From an uncultured Pseudomonadota bacterium (lineage in GTDB: Bacteria > Pseudomonadota > Gammaproteobacteria > Methylococcales > Methylomonadaceae): DNA of 59,648 nucleotides. Below the pieces are notes generated by a model. The model did no database searches. It was given only the letters and a program-made list of their open reading frames with translations, and was not told the origin of the DNA. Within the stretch, counting starts at the first letter, position 1; the number at the start of each line of letters is the position of its first letter. The stretch covers positions 1-59,648 of the forward strand of contig CAILJB010000005.1 of assembly GCA_903834465.1 (NCBI GenBank). Reading direction: 5' to 3'. Made by a program: the position numbers and the translations under genes. Shown one piece after another: positions 1 through 9,032 of the stretch.

Positions 1-40
1 AAGTGATTCAAGTGAAACGAAAAAACTAAATAACTTCTAA

Positions 41-1360
<1,320 letters not shown>

Positions 1361-1374
1361 CGGAGTAAAAATAA

Positions 1375-1665
1375 ATGGCTGACACAGCAACAGTAGACGA
1401 TTTAACGATTACCTACGAAGAAAACGGCATCGAAACGGTTAAAGAACTTGATAAAAAAGTATTAACCAAAGGCGCGTGGGCAACGGTTATGTATCGTTAT
1501 CAAGAATGGAGTGCTGCGAAAGGTGAATACAGCGCGGATAAATACACCATTCGTCGTTATCAAAAACGCGATGGCAATTATCAGCAAAAATCAAAGTTCA
1601 ATATTTCAAGTGTTGATCAAGCGAAAAGTATTATCGAGATTTTACAAGAATGGACGAAAGAATAG
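1375..1665 (+). CDS. Small conserved protein, PC4-like layout
   Basis: A 96-residue soluble protein with no signal or membrane segment. After an acidic N-terminal third it has alternating aromatic and charged strands (KGAWATVMYRYQEW, then YTIRRYQKRDGNYQQ) and a C-terminal helix (SSVDQAKSIIEILQEW). Four strands followed by a helix resemble the bacterial PC4/p15 single-strand-DNA-binding coactivator-like proteins, but this is a shape argument from memory and not a firm homology. It sits 14 bp after purA, with the GGAG of CGGAGTAAAAATA giving a good ribosome site, and ends 16 bp before the convergent dnaE stop. The function is unknown. The reading frame and operon position with purA are clear. 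Confidence 0.8.
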   Translation: MADTATVDDLTITYEENGIETVKELDKKVLTKGAWATVMYRYQEWSAAKGEYSADKYTIRRYQKRDGNYQQKSKFNISSVDQAKSIIEILQEWTKE

Positions 1666-1681
1666 CTCGTATTTTGAGTTA

Positions 1682-4600
1682 TTAGTAAGTTAGTTTAACC
1701 GCATCATTGCCCAACCACAGTTTTAACTGATGTAACAACTCATCAGTTGCCTCAACTCGCCACGCCTCACCTAATTGCAAGGTGGCGCGTGCGCTGGTGG
1801 CAAAATAATCAATCATTACCGTTGTTTTCCCCCCTTTGACAGGTTGTAATAATTCAGAAAGTTTTTCGAATTGGATTTGCCCATTTTTAAAAGTGAACTG
1901 CAAGGTTTTTCGCGCCTGTTCTATTGGATAAATCTTATCGACCGTCAATAACGGCACGTTTAAATAATTATCTAACGCCAAATTTCCTTCGACAATTAAA
2001 AGTCTATCTCGATGATCCGCCGTAAAAATGGCTTGAAACTCATCATACACTTCACGGTAAGCCGTAATTTCTAAACGTGCGGTATTGTCATCGAGTATTG
2101 CAAAGCCGCGTGATTTCCCTTGTTTATTTTGTCGTGAACCAATATCTATGGCTAGTCCTGCTACCCTAACGGGATTTGAACGGCGTTCTGGGACGATTTC
2201 AGCAATTCGCGCCGTTAATTTTCGCGGCGCAAGTTTGCGAAGTTCGTCGGCATATTGGTCAATGGGATGTCCGGTTAAAAACAAACCTAAAACCGCTTTT
2301 TCTTCGGTAAAACGAACTTTGTCTGACCAAGGCGGAACGTCTGCGGTATATGTTTGATTTTCAGATTCTTCTTCATCTGCCTCGCCGCCACCTAAACCAA
2401 ATAAATCGCTTTGTCCCGCGAGTTTCATTTTTGCGTGATGTTCAGCAACACGCAATGCAGTTGGTAATTCCGCTAAATGTGCAGCGCGATTAGAATCGAA
2501 TTCATCGAATGCACCCGCCCGAATTAGAGCTTCTGAAACACGCTTATTAAATTTGCGTAAATCAACCCGTTTGCATAAGTCATACAAATTAGAAAAAAAG
2601 CCATTTTTTTTGCGCTCTTCAATCATATCTAAAAGCGCGGCTTCACCCGCGCCTTTCAACGCACCTAAACCGTAAACTAATTCGCCATTATCGTTTACGG
2701 TAAATTTGAAATCCGAATAATTGATGGAGGGTGGGATAATTTTAATATTTAGGGCGCGACATTCTTCGATGTTGATAACGACTTTATCCGTGTTGTCCAT
2801 ATCAGCAGAAAGTACCGCAGCCATGAAAGCAGCAGGATAATGCGCTTTTAACCATGCTGTTTGATAAGCAACAAGCGCATAAGCGGCTGAATGCGATTTG
2901 TTAAAGCCATATCCTGAAAATTTATCGACTAAATCGAAAATATGATTTGCCGTTGATTCTTCAACCTGATTTGCCAACGCGCCTTTGACGAAAAATTCAC
3001 GTTGATTTGCCATTTCTTTAGCATCTTTTTTTCCCATCGCACGGCGTAAAATATCCGCACCACCTAAAGTGTAACCTGACAACTCCCGCGCAATTTGCAT
3101 GACTTGTTCTTGATACAAAATAACGCCATTGGTCGGTTCAAGAATCGGTTCTAATAAGGGGTGTGGATATTCAGCAGGTTTACGTTTGTGTTTAACGTTG
3201 ACATAATCATCAACCATTCCCGATTCCAAAGGGCCAGGACGAAATAACGCTACGAGTGCGATAATATCGTTAAAACAGTCGGGCAATAATTTTCGGATTA
3301 ACTCTTTCATACCGCGCGATTCCAATTGGAATACAGCGGTGGTTAGCCCTTTTTTCAATAAATCGTAAGAGGCAAAATCATCGCGTGGAATTTGACTAAT
3401 ATCGACCGGCGGCAAACCTTTTTTGGCATTTTGCGCGTTAATCGTTTGTAACGCCCAATCAATAATCGTCAGCGTCCGCAGTCCTAAAAAGTCGAATTTC
3501 ACCAAACCAACCGATTCCACATCGCTTTTGTCGTATTGCGTGACTAAATTATGACCTTCTGGGTCGCAATACAGCGGCGCAAAATCCGTCAATTTCGTCG
3601 GCGCAATTACCACGCCGCCTGCGTGTTTTCCAGCATTTCGCGCCGTACCTTCTAGCGTCAACGCCATATCAATTAACGTTTTGACATCTTCCTCGTTGTT
3701 GTAGGCTTGTTGCATATCGGGGCTATTTTTCAACGCATCACTTAGCGTAATGCCCACTTCGGTTGGAATCATTTTGGCTAGTCTATCGACAAAACCATAA
3801 CCCAATCCTAAAACACGCCCCACGTCACGAATAACCGCTTTTGCCGCCATCGAACCGTAAGTAATGATTTGCGACACTTGGTCACGTCCGTAATGGTCAG
3901 CAACGTAATCAATCACTTCGTCGCGTCTATCCATGCAAAAATCAATATCAAAATCTGGCATCGAAACCCGTTCAGGATTCAAAAAACGTTCAAACAGTAA
4001 TTCAAATTCAATCGGGTCTAAATCGGTAATTTTCAAAGCGTAAGCGACCAACGAACCAGCACCCGAACCCCGACCAGGTCCGACAGGAATGCCGTGATTT
4101 TTCGCCCATTGGATAAAGTCGGCAACAATCATGAAATAGCCAGAAAATCCCATTTGCGTAATCACGTCGAGTTCAATTTTTAAACGTTCGTGGTAAGCAT
4201 TTTCATCGGGAACAGGATGATGTTGCAGGCGTTCGAGCAAGCCTTTTTCGGATTCAGCGATAATTAAATCGTTAATCGTCATCCCTTCTGGCGTAGGGAA
4301 ATCCGGCAAAAAGTTTTTACCCAAAACGAGCGTTAATGAACAGCGTTTTGCAATTTCAACGCTGTTTTTTAAGGCTTCGGGAAGGTCTGCAAATAACGTT
4401 TCCATTTCCTCAGTGCTACGCAAGTATTGTTGATCGGTGTAATCTTTTGGACGGCGGGCATCATCAAGAACACGCCCTTGATTGATACAAACCCGCACTT
4501 CATGAGCGGCAAATTCATCTTGTTTTAAAAAACGCACGTCATTGGTCGCAACAACAGGCAAATTTAGGGCAAAAGCTAATTCGACAGCCGCTGCAATATA

Positions 4601-5140
4601 ACGTTCTTCGTCAGGTTTTCCGACGCGCTGTAATTCTAAATAAAACCGATTCGAAAATAAGTTTTTCCAATAGCTCGCAAAACGATAAGCATCGTCTTTT
4701 TTATCGGTAACTAACGCTTTGCCGACATCACCTTGCATCGCACCCGATAAAACAATTAAACCGTTATTATTTTGTTCAATCCATTCACGTCTGAGCATTG
4801 GCACGCCATCTTTAGATTGCCCGTGTTGATAGGCTTGCGACACGAGTTCAGTCAATGTGACATAACCGGCGTGATTGCTGGCAAGAAATGTTAATCGAAA
4901 GGGATTATCTGGTTCGTCTGGATTGAAAATTAAAACATCCGCCCCTGCAATCGGTTTAATACCTTGAGATGTAGCGGTTTTGTACATTTTCACTAAGCCA
5001 AATAAATTGACGTGATCTGTCACCGCAACAGCCGGCATATTTAAATCGGCTAATTTTTTGACCAGCGGTTTGATTTTAACTAAACCGTCAATTAACGAAA
5101 ATTCGGTGTGAACTCTAAGATGTATAAAACGTGGCTGCAT
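1682..5140 (-). CDS. dnaE: DNA polymerase III alpha subunit
   Basis: Replicative polymerase subunit of 1152 residues, close to the 1160 of E. coli DnaE. The order is an N-terminal PHP domain (FIHLRVHTEFSLIDG at the start), the polymerase core with catalytic aspartates in MPDFDIDFCMD near residue 400, the GPGRGSGAGSLVAYAL motif just before it, the fingers (GKHAGGVVIAP), a helix-hairpin-helix region (FNKSHSAAYALVAYQT and after), then the OB fold and C-terminal domain. It converges on the purA unit with only 16 bp between stops, so no space remains for a long terminator. It is divergent from ilvA. No intein or frameshift is seen. Confidence 0.98.
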   Translation of the reverse strand: MQPRFIHLRVHTEFSLIDGLVKIKPLVKKLADLNMPAVAVTDHVNLFGLVKMYKTATSQGIKPIAGADVLIFNPDEPDNPFRLTFLASNHAGYVTLTELVSQAYQHGQSKDGVPMLRREWIEQNNNGLIVLSGAMQGDVGKALVTDKKDDAYRFASYWKNLFSNRFYLELQRVGKPDEERYIAAAVELAFALNLPVVATNDVRFLKQDEFAAHEVRVCINQGRVLDDARRPKDYTDQQYLRSTEEMETLFADLPEALKNSVEIAKRCSLTLVLGKNFLPDFPTPEGMTINDLIIAESEKGLLERLQHHPVPDENAYHERLKIELDVITQMGFSGYFMIVADFIQWAKNHGIPVGPGRGSGAGSLVAYALKITDLDPIEFELLFERFLNPERVSMPDFDIDFCMDRRDEVIDYVADHYGRDQVSQIITYGSMAAKAVIRDVGRVLGLGYGFVDRLAKMIPTEVGITLSDALKNSPDMQQAYNNEEDVKTLIDMALTLEGTARNAGKHAGGVVIAPTKLTDFAPLYCDPEGHNLVTQYDKSDVESVGLVKFDFLGLRTLTIIDWALQTINAQNAKKGLPPVDISQIPRDDFASYDLLKKGLTTAVFQLESRGMKELIRKLLPDCFNDIIALVALFRPGPLESGMVDDYVNVKHKRKPAEYPHPLLEPILEPTNGVILYQEQVMQIARELSGYTLGGADILRRAMGKKDAKEMANQREFFVKGALANQVEESTANHIFDLVDKFSGYGFNKSHSAAYALVAYQTAWLKAHYPAAFMAAVLSADMDNTDKVVINIEECRALNIKIIPPSINYSDFKFTVNDNGELVYGLGALKGAGEAALLDMIEERKKNGFFSNLYDLCKRVDLRKFNKRVSEALIRAGAFDEFDSNRAAHLAELPTALRVAEHHAKMKLAGQSDLFGLGGGEADEEESENQTYTADVPPWSDKVRFTEEKAVLGLFLTGHPIDQYADELRKLAPRKLTARIAEIVPERRSNPVRVAGLAIDIGSRQNKQGKSRGFAILDDNTARLEITAYREVYDEFQAIFTADHRDRLLIVEGNLALDNYLNVPLLTVDKIYPIEQARKTLQFTFKNGQIQFEKLSELLQPVKGGKTTVMIDYFATSARATLQLGEAWRVEATDELLHQLKLWLGNDAVKLTY

Positions 5141-5181
5141 GGGTGTTGTAGGTTAAAGCAAAAAATAACAATCGGACTTGT

Positions 5182-5221
5182 CTGCTCAATCATAAATGAA
5201 AAAGGCAGATGAGCAGTTTTT
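5182..5221 (+). promoter_or_regulatory. Hairpin with T run upstream of ilvA
   Basis: CTGCTCA (5182-5188) is repeated inverted as TGAGCAG (5210-5216), with 21 bases between the arms, and is followed by TTTTT. It lies in the 216-bp divergent space between dnaE and ilvA, so it is not at a gene end. It could act as a leader terminator of ilvA, but the stem is short and the loop long. Weak call. Confidence 0.25.
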
Positions 5222-5356
5222 AGGCGTTTAAATTGAATTGGTTTTTTTGGGAGTTTAGGACGCGCGTTTCAATTGCGTAACAGGATGCCCGCTTTAAGAT
5301 TAAAGCTGTGTAATAATAACGCATCAACACTCTTTTTATCAGCGAATTTTTCATTT

Positions 5357-6886
5357 ATGCCATCATTACGCTACATCAAAAAAATATTAGGCGCGTCTGT
5401 TTATGACGTTGCCATCGAAACCCCGTTAGATTTCGCCCGTGCTTTATCTAGCCGCACAAAAAACGACGTTTTTTTAAAACGTGAAGATTTACAATCCGTG
5501 TTTTCGTTCAAATTGCGGGGCGCGTACAACAAAATGGCGTTGCTCAGTGAAGCCGAAAAAAAGCGCGGTGTCATCGCCGCCTCAGCCGGAAATCACGCAC
5601 AAGGTGTAGCGTTATCCGCACAACGGTTGGGCATTAACGCTTTAATCGTGATGCCCACCACAACGCCAGAAATCAAAAGCCAATCCGTCAAAGCCATGGG
5701 GGCAGAAATTGTTTTGTTTGGCGATTCTTACAGCGAATCGTGCGAACACGCTTACGAATTAGCCAAAAAATCAGGGCGCGTGTTTATTCATCCTTATGAT
5801 GACGAAGACGTAATTGCAGGGCAGGGAACAGTGGCGATGGAAATTCTACGGCAACATACTGGCAGAATAGACGCTATTTTTGTACCTGTTGGCGGCGGTG
5901 GATTGATTGCTGGTGTAGCGGTTTACGCTAAATTTGTACGTCCTGATATTAAAATTATTGGCGTTGAACCAGACGATTCAGATTGTTTAAAGCAAGCCTT
6001 AGAAGCCGGTCATCGCGTTGTGTTAGAACAAGTGGGATTATTTGCCGATGGAGTTGCGGTTAAACAAATCGGCGTAGAACCTTTTGAACTAGCGCAAAAA
6101 TATGTCGATGAAGTGATTACCGTTTCAACCGACGAAATTTGTGCCTCGATTAAAGATATTTTTGACGATACCCGCTCAATTGCTGAACCGGCTGGTGCGT
6201 TAGCAACGGCTGGCTTGAAAAAATATATCGAACGCGAAAATGTCACAAATCAAACAATGATTGCCATCGACAGTGGCGCGAACATGAATTTTGACCGTCT
6301 GCGTTATGTGGCTGAACGCGCTCAGGTGGGCGAGCATCGGGAGATTTTGTTAGCGGTGACAATTCCTGAAAAACCAGGTAGTTTCTTTAGTTTTTGCGAA
6401 TTATTAAGTGATCGTAATATTACTGAATTTAATTACCGTTATTTTGATTCAGAGAAAGCACAGGTTTTTGTTGGTATTTCAAGTAACGGAATATCTCAAG
6501 ATCGCACGCATTTAATTTCGCGGCTAGAGGAGAACCCTGATTTTAAAGTAGTTGATATGACAGAAAATGATTTAGCAAAAGAACATATTCGCTACATGGT
6601 TGGTGGACACTCATCTCGTGAACCCAAAGAATCCATTTATAGTTTTGAATTTCCCGAACGTCCTAGAGCTTTACTTAGATTTTTGAAAGATTTTGGTGCT
6701 TGGAATATCACCTTGTTCCATTATCGTAATCACGGTGCAGCATTTGGAAAAGTTTTGGTTGGAATAGAAATACCTACTGGTGGTGAAAAAATGTTTAAAG
6801 AAGCATTAAAACATTTCGGCTATAGTTTTCAGGAAGAAACAAATAAGCCTGCATACCAATTATTTTTAGGTGGACAAGCACGTTAA
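5357..6886 (+). CDS. ilvA: Threonine dehydratase (biosynthetic)
   Basis: PLP enzyme converting L-threonine to 2-oxobutanoate and ammonia, the entry step to isoleucine. The PLP lysine is in SVFSFKLRGAY (Lys52 counting from this start), AASAGNHAQGVA and the glycine loop VGGGGLIAG follow. The C-terminal third holds two ACT-like domains (from about residues 325 and 420), typical of the feedback-regulated long form; 509 residues match the E. coli enzyme (514). An in-frame TTG at 5273 would add 28 residues with no family counterpart, so the ATG at 5357 is preferred on homology, although no clear ribosome site precedes it. The stop is one base before the next gene's ATG. Confidence 0.95.
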   Translation: MPSLRYIKKILGASVYDVAIETPLDFARALSSRTKNDVFLKREDLQSVFSFKLRGAYNKMALLSEAEKKRGVIAASAGNHAQGVALSAQRLGINALIVMPTTTPEIKSQSVKAMGAEIVLFGDSYSESCEHAYELAKKSGRVFIHPYDDEDVIAGQGTVAMEILRQHTGRIDAIFVPVGGGGLIAGVAVYAKFVRPDIKIIGVEPDDSDCLKQALEAGHRVVLEQVGLFADGVAVKQIGVEPFELAQKYVDEVITVSTDEICASIKDIFDDTRSIAEPAGALATAGLKKYIERENVTNQTMIAIDSGANMNFDRLRYVAERAQVGEHREILLAVTIPEKPGSFFSFCELLSDRNITEFNYRYFDSEKAQVFVGISSNGISQDRTHLISRLEENPDFKVVDMTENDLAKEHIRYMVGGHSSREPKESIYSFEFPERPRALLRFLKDFGAWNITLFHYRNHGAAFGKVLVGIEIPTGGEKMFKEALKHFGYSFQEETNKPAYQLFLGGQAR

Positions 6887-6887
6887 A

Positions 6888-7436
6888 ATGCGCCGATGGA
6901 TTTTATTTGCTGTATTGATAATTTTATTCAATACAGCCAGCGCAAATGACTTTGCCGCTGAAATTAAACATGCTGAAACCACTATCCAAAATAATTATTA
7001 TTTTTTGGCAACGGATTTGGAATATCACCTCAGTCCACAAGCCAAAGATGCGTTGCAAAATGGTGTGCCGCTATTTTGGAGTATCAAAGTTAAATTACAA
7101 CAACGCAGTATTTTATGGAATAAAACGCTGTTAAAACGCTTATTGCGTTATCGGCTGCAATACCATGCGTTGTTAAATATGTATCGTGTGCGAAATGAAA
7201 ATACGGGCATAGTCAATAATTTTTCTACGCTTTCTGCGGCATTAAACAGCATGTCAACAGTGCGCGATTTACCGTTAATGGCAACTAATGATTTGTCTCC
7301 AGATGAACATTACGTTGTCGCGATTAAAATTCTTTTTGAAGACGACGAATTACCGTTGCCATTACAAACCCAAGTCATTGCAAACTCACAATGGCAATTA
7401 TCCAGTGAATGGACGTATTGGGATTTGTTAAATTAA
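6888..7436 (+). CDS. DUF4390-type exported protein
   Basis: A 182-residue protein with a short N-terminal signal (MRRWILFAVLIILFNTASA), then a mature part rich in beta-strand-like segments and a W-containing C-terminus (QWQLSSEWTYWDLLN). Size, signal and position upstream of an NtrY-like kinase match DUF4390 proteins, whose biochemical function is unknown to me; family assignment is from pattern and context. The ATG at 6888 is chosen over an in-frame GTG at 6870 because it puts the signal peptide at the very start and follows the ilvA stop by one base, with AGGTGG about 13 bases upstream. Probably translated in one message with the following three genes. Confidence 0.75.
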   Translation: MRRWILFAVLIILFNTASANDFAAEIKHAETTIQNNYYFLATDLEYHLSPQAKDALQNGVPLFWSIKVKLQQRSILWNKTLLKRLLRYRLQYHALLNMYRVRNENTGIVNNFSTLSAALNSMSTVRDLPLMATNDLSPDEHYVVAIKILFEDDELPLPLQTQVIANSQWQLSSEWTYWDLLN

Positions 7437-7466
7437 AACTCTAACCCTTTGACCAGAAAAATAACT

Positions 7467-8009
7467 ATGCAAAACGAAATTGAACAAGTCCGCAAAACGG
7501 CAGAATTACTCCACAGCAAAGCTGAAGTTGAAACGGCATTGGATACGATGGCTCAACAAATTAACCAAATGCTCGCAGACCGAAATCCGTTAGTTTTATG
7601 TGTGATGAACGGTGGATTAGTGGTGGCAGGGCAATTACTGACACGATTAACAATGCCATTAACCATCGATACGATTAACGCCAGTCGTTACCAAAATAAA
7701 ACTGTTGGTAACGATATTGAGTGGATTGCAAAACCACGCACATCATTAAAAAATCGCACTGTATTACTTGTCGATGACATTTTGGATGCAGGCATTACAC
7801 TGGCAGCAATTTACGATTATTGCGTCGAACAAGGTGCAAGCTCGGTTTATACCGCCGTTTTACTCGATAAAGATTTGCCGCAAATTAAACCCTTGACCGC
7901 AGATTTTGTGGGTTTAAAAGTTGCCGACCGTTATGTGTTTGGTTACGGCATGGATTACAAAGGCTATTGGCGTAATGCAGATGGCATTTATGCGTGTGCA
8001 GGTTTGTAA
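7467..8009 (+). CDS. Hypoxanthine-guanine phosphoribosyltransferase family
   Basis: A 180-residue cytoplasmic purine-salvage enzyme that would transfer the phosphoribosyl group of PRPP to hypoxanthine or guanine. The PRPP-binding signature VLLVDDILDAGIT sits at residues 99-111, preceded by the VLCVMNGGLVVAG strand-loop (about 43-55) and followed by KVADRYVFGYGMDYKGYWRN, the base-binding end found in this family. The ATG at 7467 is preferred; an in-frame TTG at 7449 adds only six residues. Substrate choice between hypoxanthine and guanine cannot be read from the sequence. The stop is one base from the nagZ start, a pairing I know from other gammaproteobacteria. Confidence 0.88.
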   Translation: MQNEIEQVRKTAELLHSKAEVETALDTMAQQINQMLADRNPLVLCVMNGGLVVAGQLLTRLTMPLTIDTINASRYQNKTVGNDIEWIAKPRTSLKNRTVLLVDDILDAGITLAAIYDYCVEQGASSVYTAVLLDKDLPQIKPLTADFVGLKVADRYVFGYGMDYKGYWRNADGIYACAGL

Positions 8010-8010
8010 A

Positions 8011-9030
8011 ATGGCAAATGCAAAAAAATTTGGCATGGTCATGCTCGATATTGCCGGGACAAAACTTTTCGATTACGAACGCGAAATTATCAATCATCCC
8101 AACACCGGTGCGGTGATTTTGTTTTCTCGCAATTATGAAAGTCCCGAACAAATCACGACGTTAATTCAAAATATTCGCGCCGCGCGACAAGGTGATATTT
8201 TAATTGCTGTTGACCAAGAAGGCGGACGAGTTCAACGTTTTCAAAATGGATTTGCGCGTTTACCACCCGCGGCGTTGTATGAAAACGAACCTAAAATATC
8301 AGAAGTCGCAGGCTGGCTAATGGCTGCAGAATTGCTGGCTGTTGGGGTAGATTTTAGTTTTGCACCAGTGCTTGATGTCGATTTTGGCGTTAGTACCATT
8401 ATTGGTAATCGTGCTTTTTCGAAAAATTCGGAAAAAGTCACGCAACTTGCCAGTGAATTTCGACGTGGCATGGTTCGCGCAGGAATGGCGGCGACAGGCA
8501 AACATTTTCCCGGTCATGGCGCGGTAGCGTTGGATTCGCATTTAACATTGCCAATCGATGAGCGTGATTTAGAGACGATTCGCAACAGTGATTTGCAACC
8601 GTTTCGGCAACTGATTTCAGAAGGATTAGAAGGCATCATGCCCGCGCATGTGCTTTATTCACAGATTGACGCGCAACCGGCAGGTTTTTCGGATTTTTGG
8701 ATTCAAAAAATTCTGCGTGCCGAATTGGGTTTTGATGGCGTGGTGTTTAGTGACGATTTGAGTATGGAAGGCGCGGCAAGCGTCGGTGATTTTTCTGATC
8801 GAGCAAAAGTTGCGCTACAAGCAGGTTGTGACATGGTTTTGGTTTGTAATAATCCAACTGCCGCAGAGCAAGTTTTAGACGCATTGCCGATTGAAAATAA
8901 TGCGGAACGTGAACGCCGTTTGCAAAAAATGCGCGGAAAATTTACGCAAAACCGTGAGCAATTATTCGCAACTAAACAATGGCAACAAGCAGAATGGCTG
9001 GTGCGTGATTTTACGCAACGCTATAGTTAA
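8011..9030 (+). CDS. nagZ: Beta-N-acetylhexosaminidase NagZ
   Basis: Cytoplasmic glycoside hydrolase family 3 enzyme that removes N-acetylglucosamine from anhydromuropeptides imported during peptidoglycan recycling. The hallmark motif GKHFPGHGAVALDSH (about residues 163-177) carries the catalytic His of the short NagZ type, and the nucleophile Asp is in VVFSDDLSMEG near residue 247. VDQEGGRVQRF near residue 70 is also diagnostic. Length 339 is typical of the single-domain form. Starting at the ATG at 8011 removes a 30-residue extension that overlaps the previous gene in another frame. It is one step away from ampG, the permease for the same pathway. Confidence 0.95.
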   Translation: MANAKKFGMVMLDIAGTKLFDYEREIINHPNTGAVILFSRNYESPEQITTLIQNIRAARQGDILIAVDQEGGRVQRFQNGFARLPPAALYENEPKISEVAGWLMAAELLAVGVDFSFAPVLDVDFGVSTIIGNRAFSKNSEKVTQLASEFRRGMVRAGMAATGKHFPGHGAVALDSHLTLPIDERDLETIRNSDLQPFRQLISEGLEGIMPAHVLYSQIDAQPAGFSDFWIQKILRAELGFDGVVFSDDLSMEGAASVGDFSDRAKVALQAGCDMVLVCNNPTAAEQVLDALPIENNAERERRLQKMRGKFTQNREQLFATKQWQQAEWLVRDFTQRYS

Positions 9031-9032
9031 AA

